Below, one piece after another: positions 1-6,809 of a stretch of 8,418 nucleotides of DNA. Both the position numbers and the translations under genes were made by a program. A model generated the notes under the pieces. The model ran no database searches. It was not told the origin of the DNA and was given only the letters and a program-made list of their open reading frames with translations. Origin of the DNA: Sphingobacteriaceae bacterium (lineage in GTDB: Bacteria; Bacteroidota; Bacteroidia; Sphingobacteriales; Sphingobacteriaceae); the NCBI GenBank assembly GCA_947458775.1, contig CANGZX010000021.1, positions 1-8,418 of the forward strand. Direction: 5' to 3'. Positions within the stretch are counted from its first letter, which is position 1; every line of letters begins with the position of its first letter.

Positions 1-6
1 AATCCG

Positions 7-14
7 TAATTTGC
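7..14 (+). promoter_or_regulatory. possible -7 element upstream of pdxA
   Basis: TAATTTGC resembles the Bacteroidota -7 consensus TAnnTTTG but is one base short between the TA and the TTTG parts. It would leave a leader of about 25 nt containing the AAGGA before pdxA. The matching -33 region lies outside the window, so this is weak. The same bases could instead be the 3' end of an upstream gene, because one other frame stays open until a TAA at 53-55. Confidence 0.2.
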
Positions 15-44
15 ACCAAAATTCGATGCGATTCGAAGGAACGT

Positions 45-1100
45 ATGAGCGATAAAATCAAAATAGGAATTTCCATTGGCGATGTAAATGGCATCGGTTT
101 AGAAGTGATTATCAAAACCTTAGTAGATAAACGCATCCTCGATTATTGTACGCCTATTGTGTATGGCCAAACCAAAGTGGCTTCCTTTCATCGTAAAACT
201 ATGGGAATTGATGATTTCAGCTTCAACGTAATTAACCAAGCCGCCGATGCGCATCACCGCAGAGCCAATATGATTAATTGCTGGGAAGAAGATGTGAAAA
301 TTGATTTGGGCGAAGCCAACGAAATCGGCGGAAAATATGCCTTTTTATCATTAGAACGAGCTACCAACGATTTAATAGCCGGCGAAATTGATGCCCTGGT
401 TACCGCTCCTATTAACAAACAAAACATTCAGAGTGAGGCCTTCACCTTTGCAGGGCATACCGAATACATTCAAACCAAAGCTGACGCCTCCGATTCGCTC
501 ATGCTCTTAATGGGCGAAGATTTACGTGTAGGCGTAGTTACCGGCCACGTGCCCTTGAGCGAAGTGCCCAAAAGCATAACCAAAGAAAAAATTTTAAGCA
601 AATTAGCGCTCATTAACGAAAGTTTAAAAGGTGATTTTTGGATTGAAAAACCCAAAATTGCGGTATTGGGCCTAAATCCACATGCCGGCGATTCTGGCTT
701 ATTGGGCAAAGAAGAAGAAAGCATCATTGCACCGGCCATTGCCGAAGCGAATAAAAACGGGTTATTGGCCTTTGGACCTTACCCCGCAGACGGCTTTTTT
801 GCCAACCAAAGCTGGAAAAAGTTTGATGCCGTATTGGCCATGTACCACGATCAAGGCTTAATTCCTTTTAAACAACTGGCTTTTCACCAAGGAGTAAACT
901 TTACAGCCGGTTTGCCGGTGGTACGCACCTCCCCCGATCATGGAACCGCTTATGATTTAGCTGGAAAAAACGAAGCCGATGCCGGATCTTTCCGAGAAGC
1001 CGTATTTGCGGCCATTCATATTGTGAAGAATCGCAGGGAAAATGCCACTTTAACGGCCAAACCCTTAAAGGTGAGCAAGCTTTCTAGAGATCGCGATTAA
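45..1100 (+). CDS. pdxA: 4-hydroxythreonine-4-phosphate dehydrogenase
   Basis: PdxA oxidises 4-phosphohydroxy-L-threonine in the DXP-dependent pathway to pyridoxal 5'-phosphate; the product decarboxylates and is condensed with deoxyxylulose phosphate by PdxJ. It is a cytosolic, metal-dependent dimer. The 351-residue protein is about full family length, slightly longer than the E. coli enzyme. Visible motifs are the N-terminal GISIGDVNGIG (residues 8-18), AGHTE (136-140), GHVPL (167-171), NPHAGD (211-216), YHDQG (267-271) and SPDHGTAYD (296-304). By family knowledge the metal-binding histidines correspond to H168, H213 and H268, all present. The start is preceded by AAGGA four bases upstream, and the family N-terminus fits this ATG. 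The frame stays open upstream to the window edge, but no better start codon is visible. No frameshift or missing key residue is seen. Confidence 0.96.
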   Translation: MSDKIKIGISIGDVNGIGLEVIIKTLVDKRILDYCTPIVYGQTKVASFHRKTMGIDDFSFNVINQAADAHHRRANMINCWEEDVKIDLGEANEIGGKYAFLSLERATNDLIAGEIDALVTAPINKQNIQSEAFTFAGHTEYIQTKADASDSLMLLMGEDLRVGVVTGHVPLSEVPKSITKEKILSKLALINESLKGDFWIEKPKIAVLGLNPHAGDSGLLGKEEESIIAPAIAEANKNGLLAFGPYPADGFFANQSWKKFDAVLAMYHDQGLIPFKQLAFHQGVNFTAGLPVVRTSPDHGTAYDLAGKNEADAGSFREAVFAAIHIVKNRRENATLTAKPLKVSKLSRDRD

Positions 1101-1128
1101 GCGCCCATAGCCTTTTTCCAAAAAACTG

Positions 1129-1160
1129 TTTCCGCTTAGAATAATTTTTCCTAAATTTGC
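1129..1160 (+). promoter_or_regulatory. putative promoter of the yceD-rpmF-plsX-fabH cluster
   Basis: TAAATTTGC at 1152-1160 is an exact match to the Bacteroidota primary sigma factor -7 consensus TAnnTTTG. A T-rich TTTCC at 1129-1133, 18 bases upstream, is a partial match to the -33 TTTG element. Transcription would begin near 1163-1167, giving a leader of only about 12-16 nt before the TTG start of yceD. The element sits in the 78-nt gap after pdxA, which suggests that the cluster can be expressed independently of pdxA. The -7 element is seen directly; the start point is inferred. Confidence 0.5.
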
Positions 1161-1178
1161 AGGCTTAACTGTCGTGCT

Positions 1179-1721
1179 TTGAAATTTTTACAGCAATACC
1201 GAATTCCGTTCTCCGGCCTTAAAATCGGGAAACATATGTTTGAATACGAGATAAACGAACAATTTTTTAAAGAATTTGAGTATTCACTAGTACAAAAAGG
1301 CTCCCTGAAAGTAGCCCTCGAATTTGATAAACAAGAAACCATGCTGGTGCTTAATTTTCGAATTGATGGCGAAGTATTTCAGAACTGCGATGTGTGTTTG
1401 GCCGATTTTCCAACACCATTGCACTTAGAACAGCAAGAAATTGTAAAGTTTAGCAACGATGAACTGTTAGAAGACAACGTTGACGAACTGATTGTACTGA
1501 ACAAAAACGAGAACGAACTAGATGTATCCGCTTTAATTTACGAATACATTATGCTAGGCGTTCCTACGTTTAACCGCTGTAAAGAAGAGGGAAAAACGAC
1601 TTGGTGCGACGCAGAAATGCTAGAAACGCTGAAAAAATTAGCAGCACCAGAAGAAAAAACAGAAGAAGTGGGCGACCCACGTTGGGAAGCCTTAAAAAAT
1701 ATTACTAACAAGAATAAATAA
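1179..1721 (+). CDS. yceD: YceD/DUF177 family protein (putative 23S rRNA accumulation protein)
   Basis: This 180-residue protein belongs to the YceD/DUF177 family, which is usually encoded just before rpmF and in E. coli is linked to 23S rRNA accumulation; its molecular role is not settled. Supporting signs are the N-terminal IPFSGLKIGKH (residues 9-19), a CDVC pair (C70, C73) near the middle, two further cysteines (C134, C143) and the C-terminal DPRWEALKN (166-174), which matches the family's DPRW signature. The CxxC and later cysteines could bind a metal, but that is inference. The start is a TTG: the frame closes upstream at a TAA (1152-1154), and the next ATG (1236) would remove the conserved IPFSGLK segment. 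rpmF begins nine bases downstream. The C-terminal tail (about 155-180) is charged. Family assignment is confident; function is not. Confidence 0.88.
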   Translation: MKFLQQYRIPFSGLKIGKHMFEYEINEQFFKEFEYSLVQKGSLKVALEFDKQETMLVLNFRIDGEVFQNCDVCLADFPTPLHLEQQEIVKFSNDELLEDNVDELIVLNKNENELDVSALIYEYIMLGVPTFNRCKEEGKTTWCDAEMLETLKKLAAPEEKTEEVGDPRWEALKNITNKNK

Positions 1722-1722
1722 C

Positions 1723-1728
1723 AGGAAG
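1723..1728 (+). promoter_or_regulatory. Shine-Dalgarno-like site for rpmF
   Basis: AGGAAG lies two bases before the rpmF ATG, directly after the yceD stop codon. The spacing is shorter than optimal. It stands out because most other starts in this window have only A/T-rich leaders, and it may help give the ribosomal protein gene a high translation rate within the operon. Confidence 0.4.
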
Positions 1729-1730
1729 CT

Positions 1731-1922
1731 ATGGCACATCCAAAACGGAAAATCTCCAAATCGAGAAGAGATAAAAGAAGAACGCATTACAAAGCAGAGG
1801 CTCCAACCCTGTTTACTTGCAAAACAACTGGTGCAGTGCACTTACCTCACCGTGCATACAACGTTGATGGCAATTTGTATTACAGAGGTAAATTAGTAAT
1901 CGAAAACACCAGTATCGCTTAA
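1731..1922 (+). CDS. rpmF: 50S ribosomal protein L32 (bL32)
   Basis: bL32 is a small basic protein of the large ribosomal subunit. The 63-residue product has the typical N-terminus [20 protein letters not shown], rich in Lys and Arg for rRNA contact, followed by a short beta-ribbon region ending in YYRGKLVIE (50-58). Many bL32 proteins carry four cysteines (two CxxC pairs) that bind zinc. Here only C30 remains: the partner is replaced in TCKTTG, and the second pair by RAYNVDG. This is therefore a C-minus, zinc-independent form, as is common in Bacteroidota. The gene sits between the YceD-like gene (9-nt gap) and plsX (15-nt gap), the arrangement seen across many bacteria. A short C-terminal extension (ENTSIA) follows the ribbon. 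Confidence 0.96.
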   Translation: MAHPKRKISKSRRDKRRTHYKAEAPTLFTCKTTGAVHLPHRAYNVDGNLYYRGKLVIENTSIA

Positions 1923-1937
1923 GTTTAATTTTCTAAA

Positions 1938-2879
1938 ATGAAAATTGGCTTAGATTTTATGGGTGGAGATTATGCTCCCAAAGCTACTGTTTTGGGTGCT
2001 ATTGCAGCCCAGCAAGTCTTATCCCCCGATCAAAAAATTGTATTGTTTGGCGATACCGAGCAAGCGCTCCCTATTTTAGCCGAACAGCAAATTGATGCCT
2101 CGTGCTTTGAATTTGTTCATTGCACCGAAGTAATTAGTATGGGCGAACACCCCACTAAAGCCATCACTCAAAAACCAAATTCCAGCATTTCTGTTGGTTT
2201 TCAATACCTAAAAGAAGGAAAAATTGATTCTTTTGCCTCGGCCGGAAACACCGGAGCCATGTTAGTGGGCTCCATGTTTAGCGTACGAGCCATTGAAGGC
2301 GTGCAACGCCCAGCCATTGCCACCAATGTACCCAAACTAAAAAACGGGTTCGGCATTATGCTCGATGTAGGTGCCAACGCCGATTGCAAACCCGAAGTAT
2401 TGGCCCAATTTGGCGTTTTGGGAAGCATTTTTGCAGAAGCCGTATATGGCATTAGCAATCCAAAAGTGGGCTTAATGAACATTGGCGAAGAAGAAGAAAA
2501 AGGCAACTTAGTAAGCCAAGCGGCTTTCCCGCTCTTAAAAGATCAAAAAAACATCAATTTTATAGGAAATATTGAAGGTAGAGATTTATTTAACGAGAAA
2601 GCCGATGTAATTGTGTGCGATGGCTTTACCGGAAACGTAATGCTTAAACTAGCCGAAACCTTCTATATTTTAACGCTAAAAAAAGGATTTAAAGACGAGT
2701 TTTTCGATCGCTTTAACTACGAACAATACGGAGGCAGCCCTATTTTAGGAGTAAATGCCCCGGTAATTATAGGTCACGGTATTTCTAGCCCAGAGGCCAT
2801 AAAAAACATGATTTTGCTGTCAAAAACCATGATTGAGTCGAAATTAGTCGACAAAATTAAGGCAGCCTTCACTTCATAA
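1938..2879 (+). CDS. plsX: phosphate acyltransferase PlsX
   Basis: PlsX converts acyl-ACP and inorganic phosphate to acyl-phosphate, the donor that membrane-bound PlsY uses to acylate glycerol-3-phosphate in phospholipid synthesis. It is a peripheral membrane or cytosolic enzyme. The 313-residue product is of normal length. Motifs seen are DFMGGDYAP (residues 6-14), SAGNTGAML (101-109), MLDVGANAD (141-149), [10 protein letters not shown] (181-190), VCDGFTGNV (226-234) and the C-terminal VIIGHGISS (276-284), all characteristic of the family. The ATG directly opens the conserved [11 protein letters not shown]. The gene starts 15 nt after rpmF and ends 10 nt before fabH, so co-transcription is very likely. 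No anomalies seen. Confidence 0.97.
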   Translation: MKIGLDFMGGDYAPKATVLGAIAAQQVLSPDQKIVLFGDTEQALPILAEQQIDASCFEFVHCTEVISMGEHPTKAITQKPNSSISVGFQYLKEGKIDSFASAGNTGAMLVGSMFSVRAIEGVQRPAIATNVPKLKNGFGIMLDVGANADCKPEVLAQFGVLGSIFAEAVYGISNPKVGLMNIGEEEEKGNLVSQAAFPLLKDQKNINFIGNIEGRDLFNEKADVIVCDGFTGNVMLKLAETFYILTLKKGFKDEFFDRFNYEQYGGSPILGVNAPVIIGHGISSPEAIKNMILLSKTMIESKLVDKIKAAFTS

Positions 2880-2889
2880 ACATTCCTTT

Positions 2890-3879
2890 ATGCAACAAAT
2901 TCGTGCGGCCATTACCGCAGTAAACGCCTATGTTCCCGAGTATGTTTTAAGCAATGCCGAACTCGAAAAAATGGTGGATACCAACGACGAATGGATTGTA
3001 AGTAGAACCGGTATTAAAGAACGTCGCATTTTAAAAGGCAAAGGCCTAGGCACTTCCGATATGGCTGTACCTGCCGTTGAAGGTTTGCTTAAAAAAAGAG
3101 GCATTGCAGCCGAAGAAATTGACCTGATTATTTTTTGTACCACCACCCCCGATATGCCCTTCCCGGCATCGGCCAATATTTTAGCCGATAAAATTGGGGC
3201 TATAAATGCCTGGGGCTTCGATTTAAATGCCGCTTGCTCGGGCTTTATTTATGGTTTAACCACCGGTTCGCAATTCATAGAATCGGGTAAACACCAGAAA
3301 GTATTGGTAGTAGGGGGCGATAAAATGTCGTCTATCATCAACTACGAAGACCGTGCCACCTGCATTATTTTTGGCGATGGTTGCGGAGCTGTATTACTAG
3401 AACCAAATACTGAAGGTTTGGGCATACAAGATGCCATTCTGAAAAGCGATGGTTCGGGCGGACAATATTTAAACATGAAAGCCGGCGGATCGGCCAATCC
3501 GGCTAGCCACGAAACTGTAGATGCCAAAGAGCACTATGCCTACCAAGAAGGCCAAGCCGTATTTAAGTTTGCTGTAACCAATATGGCCGATGTAGCCGCA
3601 GAAATTATGGAACGCAACCAATTAACGGCCGATGATGTAGCTTGGCTGGTTCCGCATCAAGCCAATAAACGCATTATTGATGCTACTGCCAACCGCATGG
3701 GCGTAGGACCGGAAAAAGTAATGGTAAATATTGAGCAGTATGGCAATACCACCAACGGTACTATTCCGTTATGCTTAAACGATTGGGAATCGAAATTAAA
3801 AAAAGGCGATACCCTTATTTTAGCCGCTTTTGGCGGTGGTTTTACCTGGGGTTCGGTATACCTAAAATGGGCATATTAA
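2890..3879 (+). CDS. fabH: beta-ketoacyl-ACP synthase III
   Basis: FabH starts type II fatty acid synthesis by condensing an acyl-CoA primer with malonyl-ACP; the primer choice (acetyl or branched) helps set fatty acid composition. The 329-residue thiolase-fold protein shows the full Cys-His-Asn triad: C116 in NAACSGF, H256 in VPHQANKR and N286 in YGNTTNGT. Other family marks are [14 protein letters not shown] (33-46), [10 protein letters not shown] (161-170) and the C-terminal [11 protein letters not shown] (312-322). It lies 10 nt after plsX and 78 nt before accB. Bacteroidota often make iso and anteiso fatty acids, so a branched primer is plausible, but specificity cannot be read from sequence alone. 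Some members of this phylum carry more than one fabH; only this copy is visible here. Confidence 0.96.
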   Translation: MQQIRAAITAVNAYVPEYVLSNAELEKMVDTNDEWIVSRTGIKERRILKGKGLGTSDMAVPAVEGLLKKRGIAAEEIDLIIFCTTTPDMPFPASANILADKIGAINAWGFDLNAACSGFIYGLTTGSQFIESGKHQKVLVVGGDKMSSIINYEDRATCIIFGDGCGAVLLEPNTEGLGIQDAILKSDGSGGQYLNMKAGGSANPASHETVDAKEHYAYQEGQAVFKFAVTNMADVAAEIMERNQLTADDVAWLVPHQANKRIIDATANRMGVGPEKVMVNIEQYGNTTNGTIPLCLNDWESKLKKGDTLILAAFGGGFTWGSVYLKWAY

Positions 3880-3909
3880 CCAAAGAAAAGCTATTTGAAA
3901 TAATTATCT

Positions 3910-3917
3910 TAAATTTG
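3910..3917 (+). promoter_or_regulatory. putative -7 promoter element for accBC
   Basis: TAAATTTG is an exact match to the Bacteroidota -7 consensus, in the 78-nt gap between fabH and accB. Transcription would start near 3921-3924 and leave a leader of about 35 nt ending in an A-rich tract before the accB ATG. A TTTG at 3894-3897 is only 12 bases upstream, too close for a standard -33 element, so the upstream half is unsupported. This would be an internal promoter adding to read-through from the yceD cluster. Confidence 0.4.
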
Positions 3918-3957
3918 ACCCCAAGAAAGTTTAATAAATTGATTTAATAAGAAAAAA

Positions 3958-4422
3958 ATGGATATTAAACAGATTCAAGATCTCATCAAATTTGTGCACA
4001 AATCAGGTGTAAATGAGGTTTCTATCGAAGAAAACGATTTTAAAATTACCATAAAGACCAATCAGGCTCCTACCGTGGTAACGGCTTCCATTCCGGCAGC
4101 AGCACCCCTGGCGGCAGCGCCTGCTCCTGTGGCAGCAGCGCCCGTAGCAGCAGCAGCACCGGCAGTTAGCGAATCTGATAACTATTTGACCATTAAATCG
4201 CCAATGATTGGTACGTTTTACCGCTCGGCTAGCCCAGATAAACCATCCTTTGTGAACGTGGGCGACGAAATTAAAGCTGGCCAAGTATTGTGCGTGGTAG
4301 AAGCCATGAAATTATTCAATGAAATTGAAGCAGAAATTTCAGGCCGCATAGTAAAGGTATTGGTAGATAATGCCAGTCCAATCGAATACGATCAGCCTTT
4401 ATTTTTAGTAGAACCCGTATAA
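3958..4422 (+). CDS. accB: acetyl-CoA carboxylase biotin carboxyl carrier protein
   Basis: AccB carries the biotin that moves carboxyl groups from biotin carboxylase to the carboxyltransferase in malonyl-CoA synthesis, the committed step of fatty acid synthesis. The 154-residue protein has three parts: an N-terminal segment (1-36) typical of AccB, an Ala/Pro-rich flexible linker (about 38-70), and a C-terminal biotinyl/lipoyl domain (about 76-154). The biotin attachment motif EAMKLFNEI (115-123) is intact, with K118 the expected biotinylated lysine. SPMIGTFYRS (81-90) and the protruding-thumb region after it are also typical. The N-terminal MDIKQIQDLIKFV distinguishes it from other biotinyl carrier domains. 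The start follows an A-rich leader with no clear Shine-Dalgarno. accC follows 53 nt downstream. Confidence 0.97.
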   Translation: MDIKQIQDLIKFVHKSGVNEVSIEENDFKITIKTNQAPTVVTASIPAAAPLAAAPAPVAAAPVAAAAPAVSESDNYLTIKSPMIGTFYRSASPDKPSFVNVGDEIKAGQVLCVVEAMKLFNEIEAEISGRIVKVLVDNASPIEYDQPLFLVEPV

Positions 4423-4450
4423 GTTCATCGTAAATCTGTATTAAAACCGA

Positions 4451-4465
4451 TTATCGAACCGATAA
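4451..4465. repeat. short inverted repeat between accB and accC
   Basis: TTATCG and CGATAA form a perfect 6-bp inverted repeat around a 3-base AAC spacer, in the 53-nt gap between accB and accC. No U-run follows, so it does not look like a terminator. It could be a weak mRNA hairpin or a protein-binding site, or chance in A/T-rich sequence. Confidence 0.25.
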
Positions 4466-4475
4466 CGCTATTCTC

Positions 4476-5816
4476 ATGTTCAAAAAGATATTAATTGCCA
4501 ACCGTGGCGAAATTGCCCTACGCATCATTCGTACCTGTAAAGAAATGGGTATTAAAACCGTAGCCGTGTACTCTACCGCCGATCGTGAAAGTTTACACGT
4601 ACGTTTTGCAGACGAAGCGGTATGTATTGGCCCACCACCCAGCAAAGATTCGTATTTAAGTATTCCGAACATTATCTCGGCTGCCGAGTTAACCAATGCC
4701 GATGCTATACACCCAGGATATGGATTTTTATCTGAAAACGCTAAATTTTCTGCTATTTGCCAAGATTACGGTATTAAATTTATTGGCGCCACACCCGACC
4801 AAATTAACGGCATGGGCGATAAAGCCTCGGCTAAAGAAACCATGAAAAAAGCCGGAGTGCCTACTATACCGGGTTCTGAGGGTTTATTAAGCGATGTTGC
4901 ACAAGGCATTAAAATTGCGAATGAAATTGGCTATCCGGTGATTTTAAAGGCAACTGCCGGTGGTGGTGGCCGCGGCATGCGGATAGTTTGGAAAGATGAA
5001 GAATTTGAAAATGCTTGGGATAGTGCACGCCAAGAATCGGGTGCTGCCTTTGGTAACGACGGATTGTATCTTGAAAAATTTATTGAAGATCCACGCCACA
5101 TTGAAATTCAAATTATTGGCGACCAATACGGTAAAGCCTGCCACCTTTCTGAACGTGATTGCTCTATACAGCGCCGTCACCAAAAATTGGTGGAAGAATC
5201 TCCTTCACCTTTTATGACCGCCGATTTGCGCAAACGCATGGGCGAAGCGGCTATTAAAGGTGCGCAATCCGTAAACTACGAAGGTGCCGGAACTATTGAG
5301 TTTTTAGTAGATAAACACCGCAATTTCTACTTCATGGAAATGAATACCCGTATTCAAGTAGAACATCCGGTAACCGAAGAAGTAATTAACTTCGATTTAA
5401 TAAAAGAACAAATTAAAGTAGCCGCTGGCGAACCTATTAGTGGTAAAAACTACGAGCCAACCATGTTTGCCATCGAGTGCCGTATAAACGCTGAAGATCC
5501 ATACAACAACTTCCGTCCGGCACCTGGCTTAATCAAACATTTCCACTCTCCGGGTGGCCATGGTGTACGGGTAGATACCCACGTTTATGCCGGTTATCAA
5601 ATTCCGTCGAATTATGATTCTATGATTGCCAAGCTAATTTGCGTAGCGCAAAGCCGCGAAGAAGCCCTTTGCACCATGGAACGTGCCCTAAGCGAATTTG
5701 TAATTGAGGGCATAAAAACCACCATTCCTTTCCATTTACAATTAATGAAAGACCCCGATTTTAGAGCCGGAAATTTCACTACCAAGTTTATGGATACCTT
5801 TGAAATGAAAAGCTAA
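4476..5816 (+). CDS. accC: acetyl-CoA carboxylase, biotin carboxylase subunit
   Basis: AccC uses ATP and bicarbonate to carboxylate the biotin on AccB. The 446-residue ATP-grasp protein matches the single-domain bacterial enzyme in length; there is no fused carrier domain as in pyruvate or propionyl-CoA carboxylases. Visible elements are the N-terminal [16 protein letters not shown] (2-17), [10 protein letters not shown] (79-88), K116 and K158, the glycine-rich ATP loop GGGGRGMR (162-169), [11 protein letters not shown] (227-237), [15 protein letters not shown] (287-301) with E288, N290, R292 and E296, and R336 in CRINAED. These correspond to known ATP, Mg and biotin residues of E. coli AccC. 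The start codon has no obvious Shine-Dalgarno. Pairing with accB supports acetyl-CoA carboxylase over other biotin carboxylases. An intrinsic terminator follows within 20 nt of the stop codon. Confidence 0.97.
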   Translation: MFKKILIANRGEIALRIIRTCKEMGIKTVAVYSTADRESLHVRFADEAVCIGPPPSKDSYLSIPNIISAAELTNADAIHPGYGFLSENAKFSAICQDYGIKFIGATPDQINGMGDKASAKETMKKAGVPTIPGSEGLLSDVAQGIKIANEIGYPVILKATAGGGGRGMRIVWKDEEFENAWDSARQESGAAFGNDGLYLEKFIEDPRHIEIQIIGDQYGKACHLSERDCSIQRRHQKLVEESPSPFMTADLRKRMGEAAIKGAQSVNYEGAGTIEFLVDKHRNFYFMEMNTRIQVEHPVTEEVINFDLIKEQIKVAAGEPISGKNYEPTMFAIECRINAEDPYNNFRPAPGLIKHFHSPGGHGVRVDTHVYAGYQIPSNYDSMIAKLICVAQSREEALCTMERALSEFVIEGIKTTIPFHLQLMKDPDFRAGNFTTKFMDTFEMKS

Positions 5817-5832
5817 TACAATCTACAAGAAG

Positions 5833-5864
5833 ATGCCATTCTAGAACAAAAGAATGGTATTTTT
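5833..5864 (+). terminator. intrinsic terminator after accC
   Basis: ATGCCATTCT (5833-5842) and AGAATGGTAT (5851-5860) pair over 10 bp with one G-U wobble, around an 8-base A-rich loop. The last stem base and the four after it give TTTTT (5860-5864). This is the clearest terminator in the window and would end the accBC transcript, which implies that tatC has its own promoter or relies on read-through. The 3' arm contains an ATG (5854) in frame with tatC, which argues against that ATG as the start. Confidence 0.75.
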
Positions 5865-5874
5865 ACAGCTCCAA

Positions 5875-6747
5875 ATGAGCGAAGAAACACCAAATAGAGC
5901 GAAAAAATCGAGAAAGCCAGCTACACTCGAAGAAGAAATGTCTTTTTTTGGACATTTAGCCGTATTGCGTTGGCACCTAGTTCGGGCTGCATTGGCCATT
6001 GTGGTATTTACTTCTTTAGCTTTCGTTTATTACGATTTTATTTTCGATACCATTATCATGGGGCCCAAAAAACCAGATTTTTGGACCTACCGCATGATGT
6101 GTCAACTGGGGGAACGCTTTGACCTTGGCCCCGACTTTTGCATCAAAGAAATTCCTTTTAACATCATAAACACCGAAATGGCAGGGCAATTTACCCTGCA
6201 ACTAAATTCGGCACTAATTGTAGGCTTGATTTTAGGTTTCCCCTATTTACTTTGGGAAATTTGGCGTTTTGTGAAACCCGCACTGAGAACAAGTGAACGC
6301 AAATCGGCCACGGGCTTTGTGTTTTTTGCCACGCTCTTATTCATTATGGGCATTTTATTTGGTTACTATATCATTTGCCCACTTTCTATAAACTTTTTGG
6401 CAAACTACACCGTTAGCAGTATTATTGTAAACAACATCAGTATCGATTCCTATCTATCTACCGTAGCAACCCTAACACTAGGATCTGGCATCATTTTCGA
6501 ATTGCCCATCATCATCTATATTTTATCGAAATTAGGCATGATGACCCCGAAATTTATGCGTAAAAATCGCAGTTATGCCACGGTACTTATTTTAATTATT
6601 GCAGCATTGGTAACGCCAACGCCCGATATATTTACCATGCTTACGGTAAGTTTCCCACTATTTTTATTATTCGAAATCAGTATTCTGGTATCTGCAAAAG
6701 TAGATCGCAGGCGCAAAAAACGTGAAGTTGAATTTTACAGCAACTAA
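5875..6747 (+). CDS. tatC: Sec-independent protein translocase subunit TatC
   Basis: TatC is the polytopic membrane receptor that binds twin-arginine signal peptides and exports folded proteins together with TatA-type partners. With this start the protein has 290 residues. A charged N-terminus leads into MSFFGHLAVLRWHL (22-35); about six membrane segments follow (roughly 33-53, 106-128, 146-168, 194-218, 233-248, 252-272), then a basic C-terminal tail. Supporting family motifs are FVKPALRTSER (132-142), GIIFELP (205-211) and TPTPDIFTML (248-257). E141 and E209 match the functional glutamates E103 and E170 of E. coli TatC, but V30 replaces the glutamate of HLxELR. The first periplasmic loop (about 54-105) is longer than in E. 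coli. An in-frame ATG at 5854 would add seven residues but lies in the accC terminator stem, so the ATG at 5875 is preferred. No tatA gene is adjacent. Confidence 0.93.
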   Translation: MSEETPNRAKKSRKPATLEEEMSFFGHLAVLRWHLVRAALAIVVFTSLAFVYYDFIFDTIIMGPKKPDFWTYRMMCQLGERFDLGPDFCIKEIPFNIINTEMAGQFTLQLNSALIVGLILGFPYLLWEIWRFVKPALRTSERKSATGFVFFATLLFIMGILFGYYIICPLSINFLANYTVSSIIVNNISIDSYLSTVATLTLGSGIIFELPIIIYILSKLGMMTPKFMRKNRSYATVLILIIAALVTPTPDIFTMLTVSFPLFLLFEISILVSAKVDRRRKKREVEFYSN

Positions 6748-6797
6748 GTGTTTTAAATTATCATCAAAATTTTACGAAAAGCTAGCGCAGAAAAATT

Positions 6798-6805
6798 TAC
6801 ATTTG
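6798..6805 (+). promoter_or_regulatory. putative -7 promoter element for rpiB
   Basis: TACATTTG is an exact match to the TAnnTTTG consensus, in the 62-nt gap after tatC. A TTTA at 6771-6774, 23 bases upstream, is a partial -33 match. The predicted transcription start (about 6809-6812) falls on the first ATG of rpiB (6810), implying either a leaderless mRNA or use of the second ATG at 6825. Confidence 0.42.
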
Positions 6806-6809
6806 AGTT

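Noticed and set aside
2..55. C-terminal end of an upstream gene overlapping the pdxA start
   Set aside because: One frame is open from the window edge to a TAA at 53-55, but 17 codons without a recognisable motif are not enough to call a gene.
470..739. Minus-strand open frame opposite pdxA, and similar minus-strand frames opposite plsX, fabH, accC, rpiB and the peptidase
   Set aside because: Each lies within a strongly conserved + strand gene, has no promoter or ribosome-binding context, and encodes nothing recognisable.
1097..1149. Possible terminator after pdxA: TAAGCG (1097-1102) and CGCTTA (1133-1138) with a T-run at 1145-1149
   Set aside because: The stem is only 6 bp with a 30-base loop, includes the stop codon, and the T-run is six bases beyond the stem. 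Too weak to annotate.
4096..4165. GCA/GCG-rich repeat tract in accB as a microsatellite or mobile repeat
   Set aside because: It encodes the normal Ala/Pro-rich flexible linker of AccB; codons are mixed and in frame.
4003..4284. Antisense open frame with many Cys and Arg codons opposite accB
   Set aside because: It is the complement of the GC-rich Ala/Pro linker codons of accB (GCA/GCG repeats read backwards). There is no start signal or family resemblance, and accB is unambiguous.
4431..4438. TAAATCTG as a possible -7 element for accC
   Set aside because: One mismatch in the core TTTG and no -33 partner. The accB-accC gap is more simply intra-operonic.
4996..5217. Second + strand frame inside accC (and another at 7010-7204 inside rpiB)
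   Set aside because: Out-of-frame shadows of intact enzymes. The host reading frames carry full catalytic motifs, so no programmed frameshift or nested gene is supported.
6767..6798. A/T-only inverted repeat (AAATTTT / AAAATTT) between tatC and rpiB
   Set aside because: Composed only of A and T with a long loop and no proper U-tail. Expected by chance in an A/T-rich gap that also holds the rpiB -7 element.
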